Shown piece by piece: positions 1-5,961 of a stretch of DNA of 8,961 nt; position 1 is the first letter of the stretch; the number at the start of each line of letters is the position of its first letter. Below the pieces are notes generated by a model. The model made no database searches and was not told the origin of the DNA. It worked only from the letters and a program-made list of their open reading frames with translations. Location: NCBI GenBank assembly GCA_046715095.1, contig JBKJZQ010000123.1, positions 1-8,961 of the forward strand, in the 5' to 3' direction. Made by a program: the position numbers and the translations under genes. This DNA is from WHTI01 sp046715095 (lineage in GTDB: Bacteria; Actinomycetota; CADDZG01; WHSQ01).

Positions 1-2
1 CC

Positions 3-1106
3 AGGGAGTTCGTCGACCGCGAGATCGTGCCGTTCGCCACCGAGTGGGACCGCACGGAGACGATGGACAAGAGCATCGTAGGAAAGCTGGCAGAGGTGGG
101 GTTCCTCGGGGCACCACTCCCGGAGGAATACGGCGGGATGGGTATCGACAACGTCTCTTACTGCTGCATCGTCGAGGAGCTAGGCCGATCTGACTCGTCC
201 GTCCGGGGCGTCGTGTCCGTGAACGTGGGCCTCGTCGCCAAGACGATCCTCAAATGGGGAACCGACGAACAGAAGAAAGAGTGGATCCCCCAGCTATGTA
301 GTGGCGAGAAGTTGGGCTGCTACGGGTTGACCGAGCCGCACTCGGGGTCGGACGCCGCGAGTCTCAAGACGAAAGCGAAGCGGGACGGTAGTGACTGGAT
401 CCTTAGCGGTTCCAAGATGTTCATCACTAACGGAACGTGGGCCGGTGTCGCATTGATCTTCGCCCGCACGGGTGACGACAGCGCACGCGGCATCTCGGCC
501 TTCCTGGTGCCGACCGACTCTCCCGGATACAGCTCACACAAAGTCACGGGCAAGCTCGGCCTCCGAGCGCAAGACACGGGCGAACTCGTATTAGAGAACG
601 TCCGGGTTCCCGATGCATATCGCTTAGGGGATGAGGGCTCGGGATTCAAGGTCGCGATGTCTGCCCTCGACAACGGCCGCATGTCTCTGGCATCCGGATG
701 CGTCGGCATCGCCCAGGGATGCCTCGAGGCATCGGTGGCATACGCGAAGGAGCGCGAGACGTTCGGCGGACCGATCGCCCGCTATCAGTTGATCCAGGAA
801 CTCCTGGCCGACATGGCGGTTGAAACCGAGGCCGCGCGCCTACTCGTCTGGAAGGTCGCGGCGCTGGCCGACGCCGGCGACAACCACACGCTCGAGTCTT
901 CGCACGCCAAGTACTTCGCCTCGGAGGTGGCCGTGCGCGCCGCTAACGCCGCGGTCCAGATCTTCGGCGGTTACGGTTATATCGACGAGTACCCCGTGGG
1001 CAAGTACCTGCGGGATGCGCGCGTGACCACGCTCTACGAAGGAACCTCACAGATCCAGAAGCTGATCATCGGCAGAGCCCTGACCGGAGAGAACGCGTTC
1101 AGCTAG
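3..1106 (+). CDS. Acyl-CoA dehydrogenase, 5'-truncated by window edge
   Basis: This FAD-dependent acyl-CoA dehydrogenase carries out the first, alpha-beta desaturating step of acyl-CoA oxidation and passes electrons to ETF. The reading frame is open to the window edge and encodes REFVDREIVPFATEWD before the first internal start (GTG at 27), a typical ACAD N-terminal helix, so the true start lies upstream. Visible family signatures are GLTEPHSGSDAA (FAD/substrate loop), the middle beta domain up to LGLRAQDTGELVLENVRVP, RETFGGPIARYQLIQ (FAD and dimer contact), and QIFGGYGYIDEYPVGKYLRDAR. The catalytic glutamate is in LYEGTSQIQ (codon 1038-1040), the position used by medium- and short-chain ACADs. 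It therefore looks like a complete, active homotetrameric type. Chain length or branching preference cannot be assigned. Its 3' end overlaps the convergent hydrolase gene by 8 bp. Confidence 0.93.
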   Translation, partial: REFVDREIVPFATEWDRTETMDKSIVGKLAEVGFLGAPLPEEYGGMGIDNVSYCCIVEELGRSDSSVRGVVSVNVGLVAKTILKWGTDEQKKEWIPQLCSGEKLGCYGLTEPHSGSDAASLKTKAKRDGSDWILSGSKMFITNGTWAGVALIFARTGDDSARGISAFLVPTDSPGYSSHKVTGKLGLRAQDTGELVLENVRVPDAYRLGDEGSGFKVAMSALDNGRMSLASGCVGIAQGCLEASVAYAKERETFGGPIARYQLIQELLADMAVETEAARLLVWKVAALADAGDNHTLESSHAKYFASEVAVRAANAAVQIFGGYGYIDEYPVGKYLRDARVTTLYEGTSQIQKLIIGRALTGENAFS

Positions 1107-2316
1107 CGGCCGAGACGTCCCTCTCGGCTCCCCCGGACATCCTCCCGAAAAACGCGACCATCTGGTCCACGGTCCGGTCGGGGTGCTCGATCTGGGGGAC
1201 GTGGCCGCAGTCGTCCCAGACCTTGACCTGAGCCGCCGGCAACTCGCTCTGTACCCGGCCGCCGAAGCGCGGTGTGATCAGCACGTCCTTGCCTCCGTAG
1301 ATGAAGAGCGCCGGGGTGGCCATCAACCGGAGGCGGGCCCAGAACCCCTGCTCTCCGAACGGTTCGTCGAGGTAGATGTTGCGGGCCGCCGCGAAGAACG
1401 CCATCCGGGAACGAGGAGATCGCCACGACAAGAGGAAGTCGTCGGCGGCCGCCTCGTACCACTCTTGCGGAAGCACGTCGGGATCGCCGAACAGCTGACG
1501 GATACTCGAGATCACTTGCGCCCTGGGGATGCGCAGGGTGAAGAAACCCAGTTCCGGACGCGCCACCTTGACGAGCCACAGAGCCCGGCGCCGCGAGAAC
1601 GCGGCGGCCGGGCACAGGCACGCGATCGCTTGCACCCGATCGGGCTCGAGCATCGCGATCTCCATCGCCACCCGTCCGCCCATCGAGTTGCCAGCTAACA
1701 ACACGGAGTCGTATCCCAGGACGTCGAAGAACTCGACCATCGACGAGGCCAGGAACTCCGCGTCGTACCGGGCACGCGGTTTGGTGGAGGCGCCGAACCC
1801 CGGAAGGTCCACGGCTATCACCCTGTAGTGCCGCGCCAGCTCGGGGACGACGGTCAACCACGACGACTTGGTTGCCCCGAGGCCGTGCATCAGCACGAGG
1901 GGCTGCGCCTCCGGGTCACCCGCGAACAGGGCCGAAACCTTGGCCCGGCCGACCGGCACCATCTCGATCGAATACTCGAGACCCCCGGCATCGGGACGAG
2001 AAAACATGGTCTCGAAACGGAGGGCCTTCTCGATGCTCCCGCGGACATTGAGCTCGCCCTTCGAGAAGGCTTCGACCCCGGAGAGCTTCCCTTCGTACAT
2101 CTCTCTCCACACGCCGGCCGGCGCGAAGATCTCGGCATCCGGTTTGCCCGCGGGTTTACCCACCTCACACCTATCCCCGCTGATCACGACATCGCGCGGG
2201 AACGCGCGTCCGACGTGAAGGCGCCACCGGCCTTCGGGATGCTCCGTTCCTGCCGCAGAGAACCGGCGCGTCAATCCATCGATCAGCGCGCCGGTGCTGT
2301 CGCCCCCCATGGCCAT
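1099..2316 (-). CDS. SCP2-like domain fused to alpha/beta hydrolase
   Basis: A 405-residue two-domain protein. Residues about 5-105 resemble an SCP2 sterol-carrier-like domain: GKPDAEIFAPAGVWREMYEGK followed by GVEAFSKGELNVRGSIEKAL matches that family's usual pattern. Residues about 115-395 are an alpha/beta hydrolase with oxyanion-hole motif LMHGLG (144-148), nucleophile elbow GNSMGG (Ser211), acid Asp344 in YGGKDVLITP and His372 in CGHVPQIEHP, so the catalytic triad is intact. Likely chemistry is hydrolysis of an ester, thioester or C-C bond in a hydrophobic substrate held by the N-terminal domain; the substrate is unknown. The frame is open further upstream but reads antisense to the preceding ACAD codons, so I start near the family N-terminus. 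ATG 2316, ATG 2310 and GTG 2319 are all possible; GGGTGAT before 2310 resembles a ribosome binding site. It lies 49 bp after the small ACAD gene, probably in the same operon. Confidence 0.85.
   Translation of the reverse strand: MAMGGDSTGALIDGLTRRFSAAGTEHPEGRWRLHVGRAFPRDVVISGDRCEVGKPAGKPDAEIFAPAGVWREMYEGKLSGVEAFSKGELNVRGSIEKALRFETMFSRPDAGGLEYSIEMVPVGRAKVSALFAGDPEAQPLVLMHGLGATKSSWLTVVPELARHYRVIAVDLPGFGASTKPRARYDAEFLASSMVEFFDVLGYDSVLLAGNSMGGRVAMEIAMLEPDRVQAIACLCPAAAFSRRRALWLVKVARPELGFFTLRIPRAQVISSIRQLFGDPDVLPQEWYEAAADDFLLSWRSPRSRMAFFAAARNIYLDEPFGEQGFWARLRLMATPALFIYGGKDVLITPRFGGRVQSELPAAQVKVWDDCGHVPQIEHPDRTVDQMVAFFGRMSGGAERDVSAAS
1109..1128. terminator. Possible hairpin at the convergent gene ends
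   Basis: Arms GCCGAGA (1109-1115) and TCTCGGC (1122-1128) form a perfect 7-bp stem with a 6-nt loop, starting 2 nt after the stop of the rightward ACAD. It lies inside the last codons of the leftward hydrolase gene. Its position suits a terminator or 3'-end-stabilising structure for the rightward transcript. There is no T-run after it, so intrinsic termination is not well supported. Confidence 0.35.
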
Positions 2317-2365
2317 CACCCTACCCGTAGGTGATCCCGCCGAGCGTGCTATCTGACGGGTCGCG

Positions 2366-3451
2366 TCAGTCGGACAGGAGCTCGGCTGCGAGCGCGCGGC
2401 GCTGAGCCGAGGGGTGTCCGTCGAACGACTCGATCCACTCCGCACGCTTGTAGTAGCGGTGAAGGATGTGCTCCCACGTGAACCCGATGCCACCGTGCAC
2501 CTGGATCGAGCGCTCGCAGGCGGCCACCGCGGAGGTCGCAGCTTGGGCCTTCGCCGCCAGGGCGGCGCGCTCGGCATTGTCGTCGCCGGTCGCGACGCAC
2601 CACGCCGCCCAGTAAGCGAGCGAGCGCGACAGCTCGGTATCCATATAGGTGTTCGAGACCTGGTGAGACACGCCCTGGTAGGCACCGATCGGCTTCCCGA
2701 ACTGCTCGCGCGTCTTCACGTGCTCCTGGGCGAGTTCGAGGGCTCGCTGCGCGATGCCGACCGCCTCGAGGGCGAGCGATACATATGCGCGGAGCCTGAT
2801 CCCGGCGATGACCGCGGCCGCTTCGCCCGGGGCGACCAGGAGCGTCGCCGGGGAGCCGGCCAGATGCAAGGCTCCCAAACGCCTGGTGGTGTCGACCGTG
2901 GTTCCGGGAGCCGCGTCGACGCCCGTGAGGAACAGGCCGAGACCACCCGGCACGCTCGCGACGACGACCGCGTGACCGACCGAGTTCAGGTCGGGAACGA
3001 GGACCTTCTCACCCGTCAGCGTCCATCGATCCCCCGAGCCTTCTGCCTTCGTCCTGCACGAACCGAGGTCGTCGAAGGTGAGTGGTCCCCCGGGCTCGGC
3101 CCACGCGAACGTGACCGCTGCGTCTCCGACGACGACCCTCTGGAGGATCTCGCCGCGCAGCGCGGGCAACGCGAGGCCGACGGTCGAGAAGTAAGGACCG
3201 GGATAGAGGCCGTAACCGGTCTCCTCGAAGAGAACGGCTTCCTCGAGAAAGCCCATCCCCGCGCCGCCATCGTCCTCGGAGACCGACAACCCCGTCCACC
3301 CCAACTCCGCTATCTGCTTCCACGAGGACGGGTCCCAGCCGGCGTCCGACTGCGCGAGCTCGGCGACCCGCTCGGCCGAGAACCGCTTCGACAGGAACTG
3401 CCTGGCCCCCTGCCGCAGCATCTCCTGCTCTTCTGAGAATGCGAAGTCCAT
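2366..3451 (-). CDS. Acyl-CoA dehydrogenase, small/beta-type subunit
   Basis: A 361-residue ACAD. It begins MDFAFSEEQEMLRQGARQFL, a standard ACAD N-terminus, with a strong GGAGGAAATA directly before ATG 3451, which fixes the start against a longer open frame. N-terminal helical domain about 1-115, beta domain about 116-215, C-terminal helices about 220-355. FAD/dimer motifs are REQFGKPIG (248-256) and QVHGGIGFTWEH (317-328). The position of the MCAD catalytic Glu376 reads SFDGHPSAQ here, so Asp344 replaces Glu, and I see no obvious glutamate at the alternative helix-G position. The beta domain is short and divergent. Paired with the neighbouring large subunit, this matches the heteromeric actinobacterial ACADs (for example the ChsE/FadE26-FadE27 kind), where one partner supplies the base. 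That it has no catalytic base of its own is inference. Confidence 0.88.
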   Translation of the reverse strand: MDFAFSEEQEMLRQGARQFLSKRFSAERVAELAQSDAGWDPSSWKQIAELGWTGLSVSEDDGGAGMGFLEEAVLFEETGYGLYPGPYFSTVGLALPALRGEILQRVVVGDAAVTFAWAEPGGPLTFDDLGSCRTKAEGSGDRWTLTGEKVLVPDLNSVGHAVVVASVPGGLGLFLTGVDAAPGTTVDTTRRLGALHLAGSPATLLVAPGEAAAVIAGIRLRAYVSLALEAVGIAQRALELAQEHVKTREQFGKPIGAYQGVSHQVSNTYMDTELSRSLAYWAAWCVATGDDNAERAALAAKAQAATSAVAACERSIQVHGGIGFTWEHILHRYYKRAEWIESFDGHPSAQRRALAAELLSD

Positions 3452-3519
3452 TATTTCCTCCGCAGGTCGTCGAGAAGACCTGCATCCGTATGATGTGCAC
3501 TCAACTTCGCGGGCGTCAT
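3451..3519 (-). CDS. Possible 22-codon coupling ORF between ACAD subunits
   Basis: A 22-codon open frame exactly spans the gap between the two ACAD subunit genes. Its ATG overlaps the upstream stop as ATGA (3516-3519). Its TAA overlaps the downstream ATG as TAATG (3449-3453). It begins MTPAKLSAHH and ends LLDDLRRK. Its second half is encoded by the hairpin at 3462-3483, and the strong GGAGG of the next gene lies within its last codons. It has no ribosome binding site of its own beyond possible re-initiation after the upstream stop. It could keep ribosomes moving between the two subunits for balanced synthesis, or be a chance open frame, which is likely enough for 22 codons in GC-rich DNA. I recognise no homologous peptide. 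Confidence 0.3.
   Translation of the reverse strand: MTPAKLSAHHTDAGLLDDLRRK
3462..3483 (-). repeat. Palindromic element copy, ahead of small ACAD gene
   Basis: Read on the minus strand, the arms are GCAGGTCTTC and GACGACCTGC around TC, giving 10 pairs with one mismatch. The length (22 nt), the centre CTCGAC and the arm sequence match the palindrome at 7704-7725, with pair 3/20 changed from C-G to A-T so that pairing is kept. The AGAACAGACAG tail is absent; the next bases are the GGAGGAAATA ribosome binding site. In mRNA the hairpin would sit immediately 5' of that site, so it could influence translation or RNA stability at the subunit junction. Confidence 0.5.
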
Positions 3520-4763
3520 CGGCTCTTGGGGAGGCCGAGGACGCGTTCTGCGACGATGTTGCGGAGTACCTCCGAGGTTCCGGCCTCGATCGTGTTCCCC
3601 CGGGAGCGCAGCTGGTGGTACTGCCAGAAGCCGTTCCACACGCCGTCGTCGCCGTCGAGCTGAGCCTGGGGGCCGAGGATCTCGAGGGCCAGTTTGGTGA
3701 GGCGCTGGTTCGACTCGGACCAGTGGAGCTTGGCAATCGAGCCCTCGGGACCCGGGACGCCGGTCTTCATCAGTCCGGTCAGCGCGCGGTAGTTGGTGAA
3801 CCGGAGCGCCTGCAGCTCGATCCACTGCTGCGCGAGCCGGTCCCTCACGAGCGGATCGTCGGCCGCCCACGAACTTGTCTGTTCTGCGTCTCGTCGAGAC
3901 GACCCGCCTGTCTGTTCTGCGTCCCGTCGAGACGACCCGCCTGTCCGCTTCGTTTCCTTGGCGAGGGCGATGAGCTTCCGCATCTGGATCTCGAGTCTGG
4001 CCGTCAGCGCGAACCCGAGTGTGCCGCGCTCGTGCATCAGGGTGGTCATCCCGACTCCCCAGCCCCCGTTGATCTCTCCGAGCACGTTGTCGACCGGAAC
4101 CCTGACGTCGGTGAAGAAGATCTCGTTGAACTCGGGATCGCCGGTGATCTGGCGGAGCGGACGAACCTCGATTCCGGGCGAGTGCATGTCGACGAGCATG
4201 TAGGTGATGCCCTTGTGCTTCGGGGCATCGGTATCGGTGCGGGTCATGAGGATGCACCAGTCGGCGATATGCGCGAACGACGACCACACCTTCTGTCCGG
4301 AGATCACGAACTGATCCCCGTCCCGGACCGCTTTCGTGCGCAGCGATGCCAGGTCCGATCCACTGCCCGGCTCCGAGAACCCCTGGCACCACACGTCTTC
4401 CCCCGAGAGGATCTTCGAAAGGTGCTTCTGCTTCTGCTCGTCGGTTCCGTGGACGATGATCGTTGGACCGGCCATCCCGAGGCCGATGACCCCGATGTGT
4501 TCCGGCGTTTCCGCTCGGGCCGTCTCCTCGAGGAAGATCGCCTGGTGGGTGTAGGGCGCGCCGGCGCCTCCGTACTCCTTGGGCCACGTCAGCCCCGCGT
4601 AGCCGCCGTCATAGAGCTTCTTGCTCCAGGCGCGCGACACCTCTTCTTCGTCGCGTCCCGCGGAATGCTTGCGCTCGGTCCACCCCTCGGGCAGGTTGGC
4701 GTCGATCCACCGCCGGAGCTCGGCCCTGAAGGTCGCCTCTTCGGGCGTGTCTCTGAAGTCCAT
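3516..4763 (-). CDS. Acyl-CoA dehydrogenase, large/alpha-type subunit with repeat insertion
   Basis: A 415-residue ACAD, first gene of the leftward operon. It starts MDFRDTPEEATFRAELRRWI at ATG 4763, with GGAAGGAAG about 8 nt upstream; longer open frame is non-coding intergenic DNA. Signatures are QGFSEPGSGSDLASL (about 127-141), ISGQKVWSSFAHIADW, EIFFTDVRVPVDNVLG, and C-terminal GTSEVLRNIVAERVLGLP. At the MCAD catalytic position this protein has Ala394 (IEAGTS). Glu245 in LMHERGTLG sits where isovaleryl-CoA dehydrogenase and FadE26/ChsE4-type subunits carry their base, so Glu245 is the likely catalytic residue. Residues 274-295 are two tandem TGGSSRRDAEQ units inserted between LIALAKETKR and ADDPLVRDRL, a loop that is normally short; they are encoded by a palindromic repeat. 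Probably forms a heteromer with the small subunit encoded 64 bp downstream. Substrate unknown; a bulky or sterol side-chain acyl-CoA is plausible. Confidence 0.9.
   Translation of the reverse strand: MDFRDTPEEATFRAELRRWIDANLPEGWTERKHSAGRDEEEVSRAWSKKLYDGGYAGLTWPKEYGGAGAPYTHQAIFLEETARAETPEHIGVIGLGMAGPTIIVHGTDEQKQKHLSKILSGEDVWCQGFSEPGSGSDLASLRTKAVRDGDQFVISGQKVWSSFAHIADWCILMTRTDTDAPKHKGITYMLVDMHSPGIEVRPLRQITGDPEFNEIFFTDVRVPVDNVLGEINGGWGVGMTTLMHERGTLGFALTARLEIQMRKLIALAKETKRTGGSSRRDAEQTGGSSRRDAEQTSSWAADDPLVRDRLAQQWIELQALRFTNYRALTGLMKTGVPGPEGSIAKLHWSESNQRLTKLALEILGPQAQLDGDDGVWNGFWQYHQLRSRGNTIEAGTSEVLRNIVAERVLGLPKSR
3875..3940 (-). repeat. Two tandem in-frame 33-bp palindromic repeat units
   Basis: Two adjacent 33-bp units (3908-3940 and 3875-3907) differ at only two bases. 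Each, on the minus strand, has a 22-nt imperfect palindrome opening GCGGGTCGTCTCGACG, followed by the tail AGAACAGACA plus A or G. The same hairpin and tail occur at 7704-7737; the copy at 3875-3907 differs there at five of 34 aligned positions. The pair at stem positions 3/20 is G-C here and C-G there. The 33-bp length preserves frame, so each unit adds TGGSSRRDAEQ to the large ACAD subunit. Confidence 0.85.
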
Positions 4764-5036
4764 CGGGGCATCTTCCTTCCGGGTCGCCGGGCAAGGCAAG
4801 GGACAGATGTCGTGAGCCGCACAGCACTCTTCGGTCCTCGGGGCGCAAACCCTATAGACGTTAGCGGCTCCGGCGCGGACAATGCCCCTTCCGGCAGGAG
4901 CTGTTCGTCTCGACAAACGGCCAAACAGGAATGAGCGCGCTCCCGAGCGAATAGGTCGGGTGACGGGTAGGCTTGCTTTGGATGGCATGGTGCGTCGCGG
5001 GGCGGGCAACGACGAAGCCGGAACCTTGGGGGAGAT
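4764..5036. promoter_or_regulatory. Divergent intergenic region between ACAD and Mce operons
   Basis: This 273-bp gap lies between the divergently read ACAD operon and the Mce transporter operon and must hold both promoters. I see no convincing -35/-10 pair. On the minus strand TATAGG (about 4847-4852) follows a TTGTCC, but the spacing of about 20 nt is too wide for confidence. The right end carries GGGGGAG (5028-5034), only 2 nt before the ATPase start. A divergent palindromic-element copy lies at 4900-4921. I found no clear operator of the TetR/KstR kind by eye. Confidence 0.5.
4900..4921 (+). repeat. Divergent palindromic element copy in divergent promoter region
   Basis: The arms GCTGTTCGTC and GACAAACGGC surround TC: ten positions with one C-A mismatch and one T-G wobble. 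The length and the GTC-TC-GAC centre match the 7704-7725 palindrome, and stem pair 5/18 is T-A instead of G-C, keeping pairing. The following CAAACAGG resembles part of the usual tail AGAACAGACAGG. It may be an old copy of the element or an inverted-repeat operator for one of the two divergent operons. Confidence 0.4.
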
Positions 5037-5951
5037 ATGTCGGATTACGAGGTCGAGATCAGCATCCGTGAGCTCACGAAGTCCTTCGGGGCGCAAACGG
5101 TGCTCGAGGACATCACTTTCGACGTTCCGAAAGGGAAGATCACGGTCGTCCTAGGCCCCTCGGGGACGGGTAAGTCCGTCTTCCTCAAGCACCTCGTGGG
5201 GCTTCTGAAGCCGGACCGGGGCGAGATCTGGATCGGCGACAAGAACGTCCCTGCGCTGAACGAGAAAGAGATGTACGAGGTCCGTCGCAAGTTCGGTGTC
5301 CTCTTCCAGGACGGTGCGCTCTTCGGCTCGATGAACATCTACGACAACGTCGCCTTCCCGCTGCGCGAGCACACCAAGAAGAAGGAAAGCGAGATCAACG
5401 ATATCTGTTCGGAGAAGCTCCAGATGGTAGGTCTCGTCGGCGCGGAGAAGAAGCTTCCCGGCGAGATCTCCGGAGGGATGAAAAAGCGCGCCGGCCTGGC
5501 GCGGGCCCTTGTCCTCGACCCTGAGATCGTCCTTTTCGACGAGCCCGACTCCGGACTGGACCCGGTTCGCACGGCGTTCCTCAACGAGCTGATCATGGAC
5601 CTCAACAAGCAACTGAAGGCGACCTTCATGGTCGTCACCCACGACATCTCCACCGCGAAGAACATCTCGGACTACATCGGGATGCTCTACCGCAGGAACC
5701 TCGTGAGGTTCGGGCCGGCCAGCGAGATGTTCGAATCCGACATCCCGGTCGTCAGGCAGTTCCTCTCCGGCTCGACCGAGGGACCCATCGGGATGTCCGA
5801 AGAGAAGGACCAGACCAAAGCGGCCAAGAGCTCCTCGGGTATGACGGCGGCGGAAGTCGAGGAGATGGAGCGGGCGGCGGGCGCCCCCGTGGAGGGGGAG
5901 CGACCGGGGCGACCGGGAGCAGAAGAGGCCACCACAGAGCAAGGCCGATAG
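5037..5951 (+). CDS. mceG: Mce-type ABC transporter ATPase (MceG/Mkl/MlaF family)
   Basis: A 304-residue cytoplasmic ATPase that would power lipid import by the adjacent YrbE permeases and downstream Mce proteins. It has Walker A GPSGTGKS (40-47), Q-loop Gln91 in FQDGALF, signature ISGGMKKRAGLARAL (144-158), Walker B IVLFDEP (164-170) followed by DSGLDP, and switch His202 in VVTHD. The ISGGMKKR signature and the FQDGALFGSMNIYDNVAFPL stretch are typical of the MlaF/Mkl branch. Residues about 247-304 form a charged, Gly/Pro/Glu-rich tail, probably disordered and comparable to the C-terminal extensions of actinobacterial MceG. Start ATG 5037 follows GGGGGAG with unusually short spacing (2 nt). 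It is the first gene of the operon, 10 bp before the first permease. Mycobacterial mceG is usually encoded away from mce operons, so this arrangement is more like Streptomyces or proteobacterial Mla clusters. Confidence 0.93.
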   Translation: MSDYEVEISIRELTKSFGAQTVLEDITFDVPKGKITVVLGPSGTGKSVFLKHLVGLLKPDRGEIWIGDKNVPALNEKEMYEVRRKFGVLFQDGALFGSMNIYDNVAFPLREHTKKKESEINDICSEKLQMVGLVGAEKKLPGEISGGMKKRAGLARALVLDPEIVLFDEPDSGLDPVRTAFLNELIMDLNKQLKATFMVVTHDISTAKNISDYIGMLYRRNLVRFGPASEMFESDIPVVRQFLSGSTEGPIGMSEEKDQTKAAKSSSGMTAAEVEEMERAAGAPVEGERPGRPGAEEATTEQGR

Positions 5952-5961
5952 GGAGCCTTAA

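Noticed and set aside
1183..2334. Long open frames on the plus strand opposite the hydrolase
   Set aside because: Arg/Pro/His-rich composition typical of shadow frames in GC-rich DNA; the minus strand carries a complete catalytic triad and conserved motifs.
2317..2685. N-terminal extension of the hydrolase reading frame up to 2685
   Set aside because: The extra 123 residues are antisense-frame translation of the small ACAD's C-terminal codons, rich in Arg/Ser/Pro, with no domain; starts near 2316 match the family.
3875..3940. Tandem 33-bp repeats as a small CRISPR array
   Set aside because: Units are directly adjacent with no spacers, lie in frame inside an ACAD gene and match a dispersed hairpin; no cas genes are present.
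3495..4934. 479-codon open frame on the plus strand opposite the large ACAD subunit
   Set aside because: No recognisable motifs and shadow-type composition. The minus strand encodes the full ACAD signature set with a good ribosome binding site.
4838..5098. Direct repeat TCGGGGCGCAAAC at 4838-4850 and 5086-5098
   Set aside because: One copy is coding sequence of the ATPase (FGAQT). A 13-base match is expected by chance about once in a GC-rich window of this size, and there is no further symmetry or spacing.
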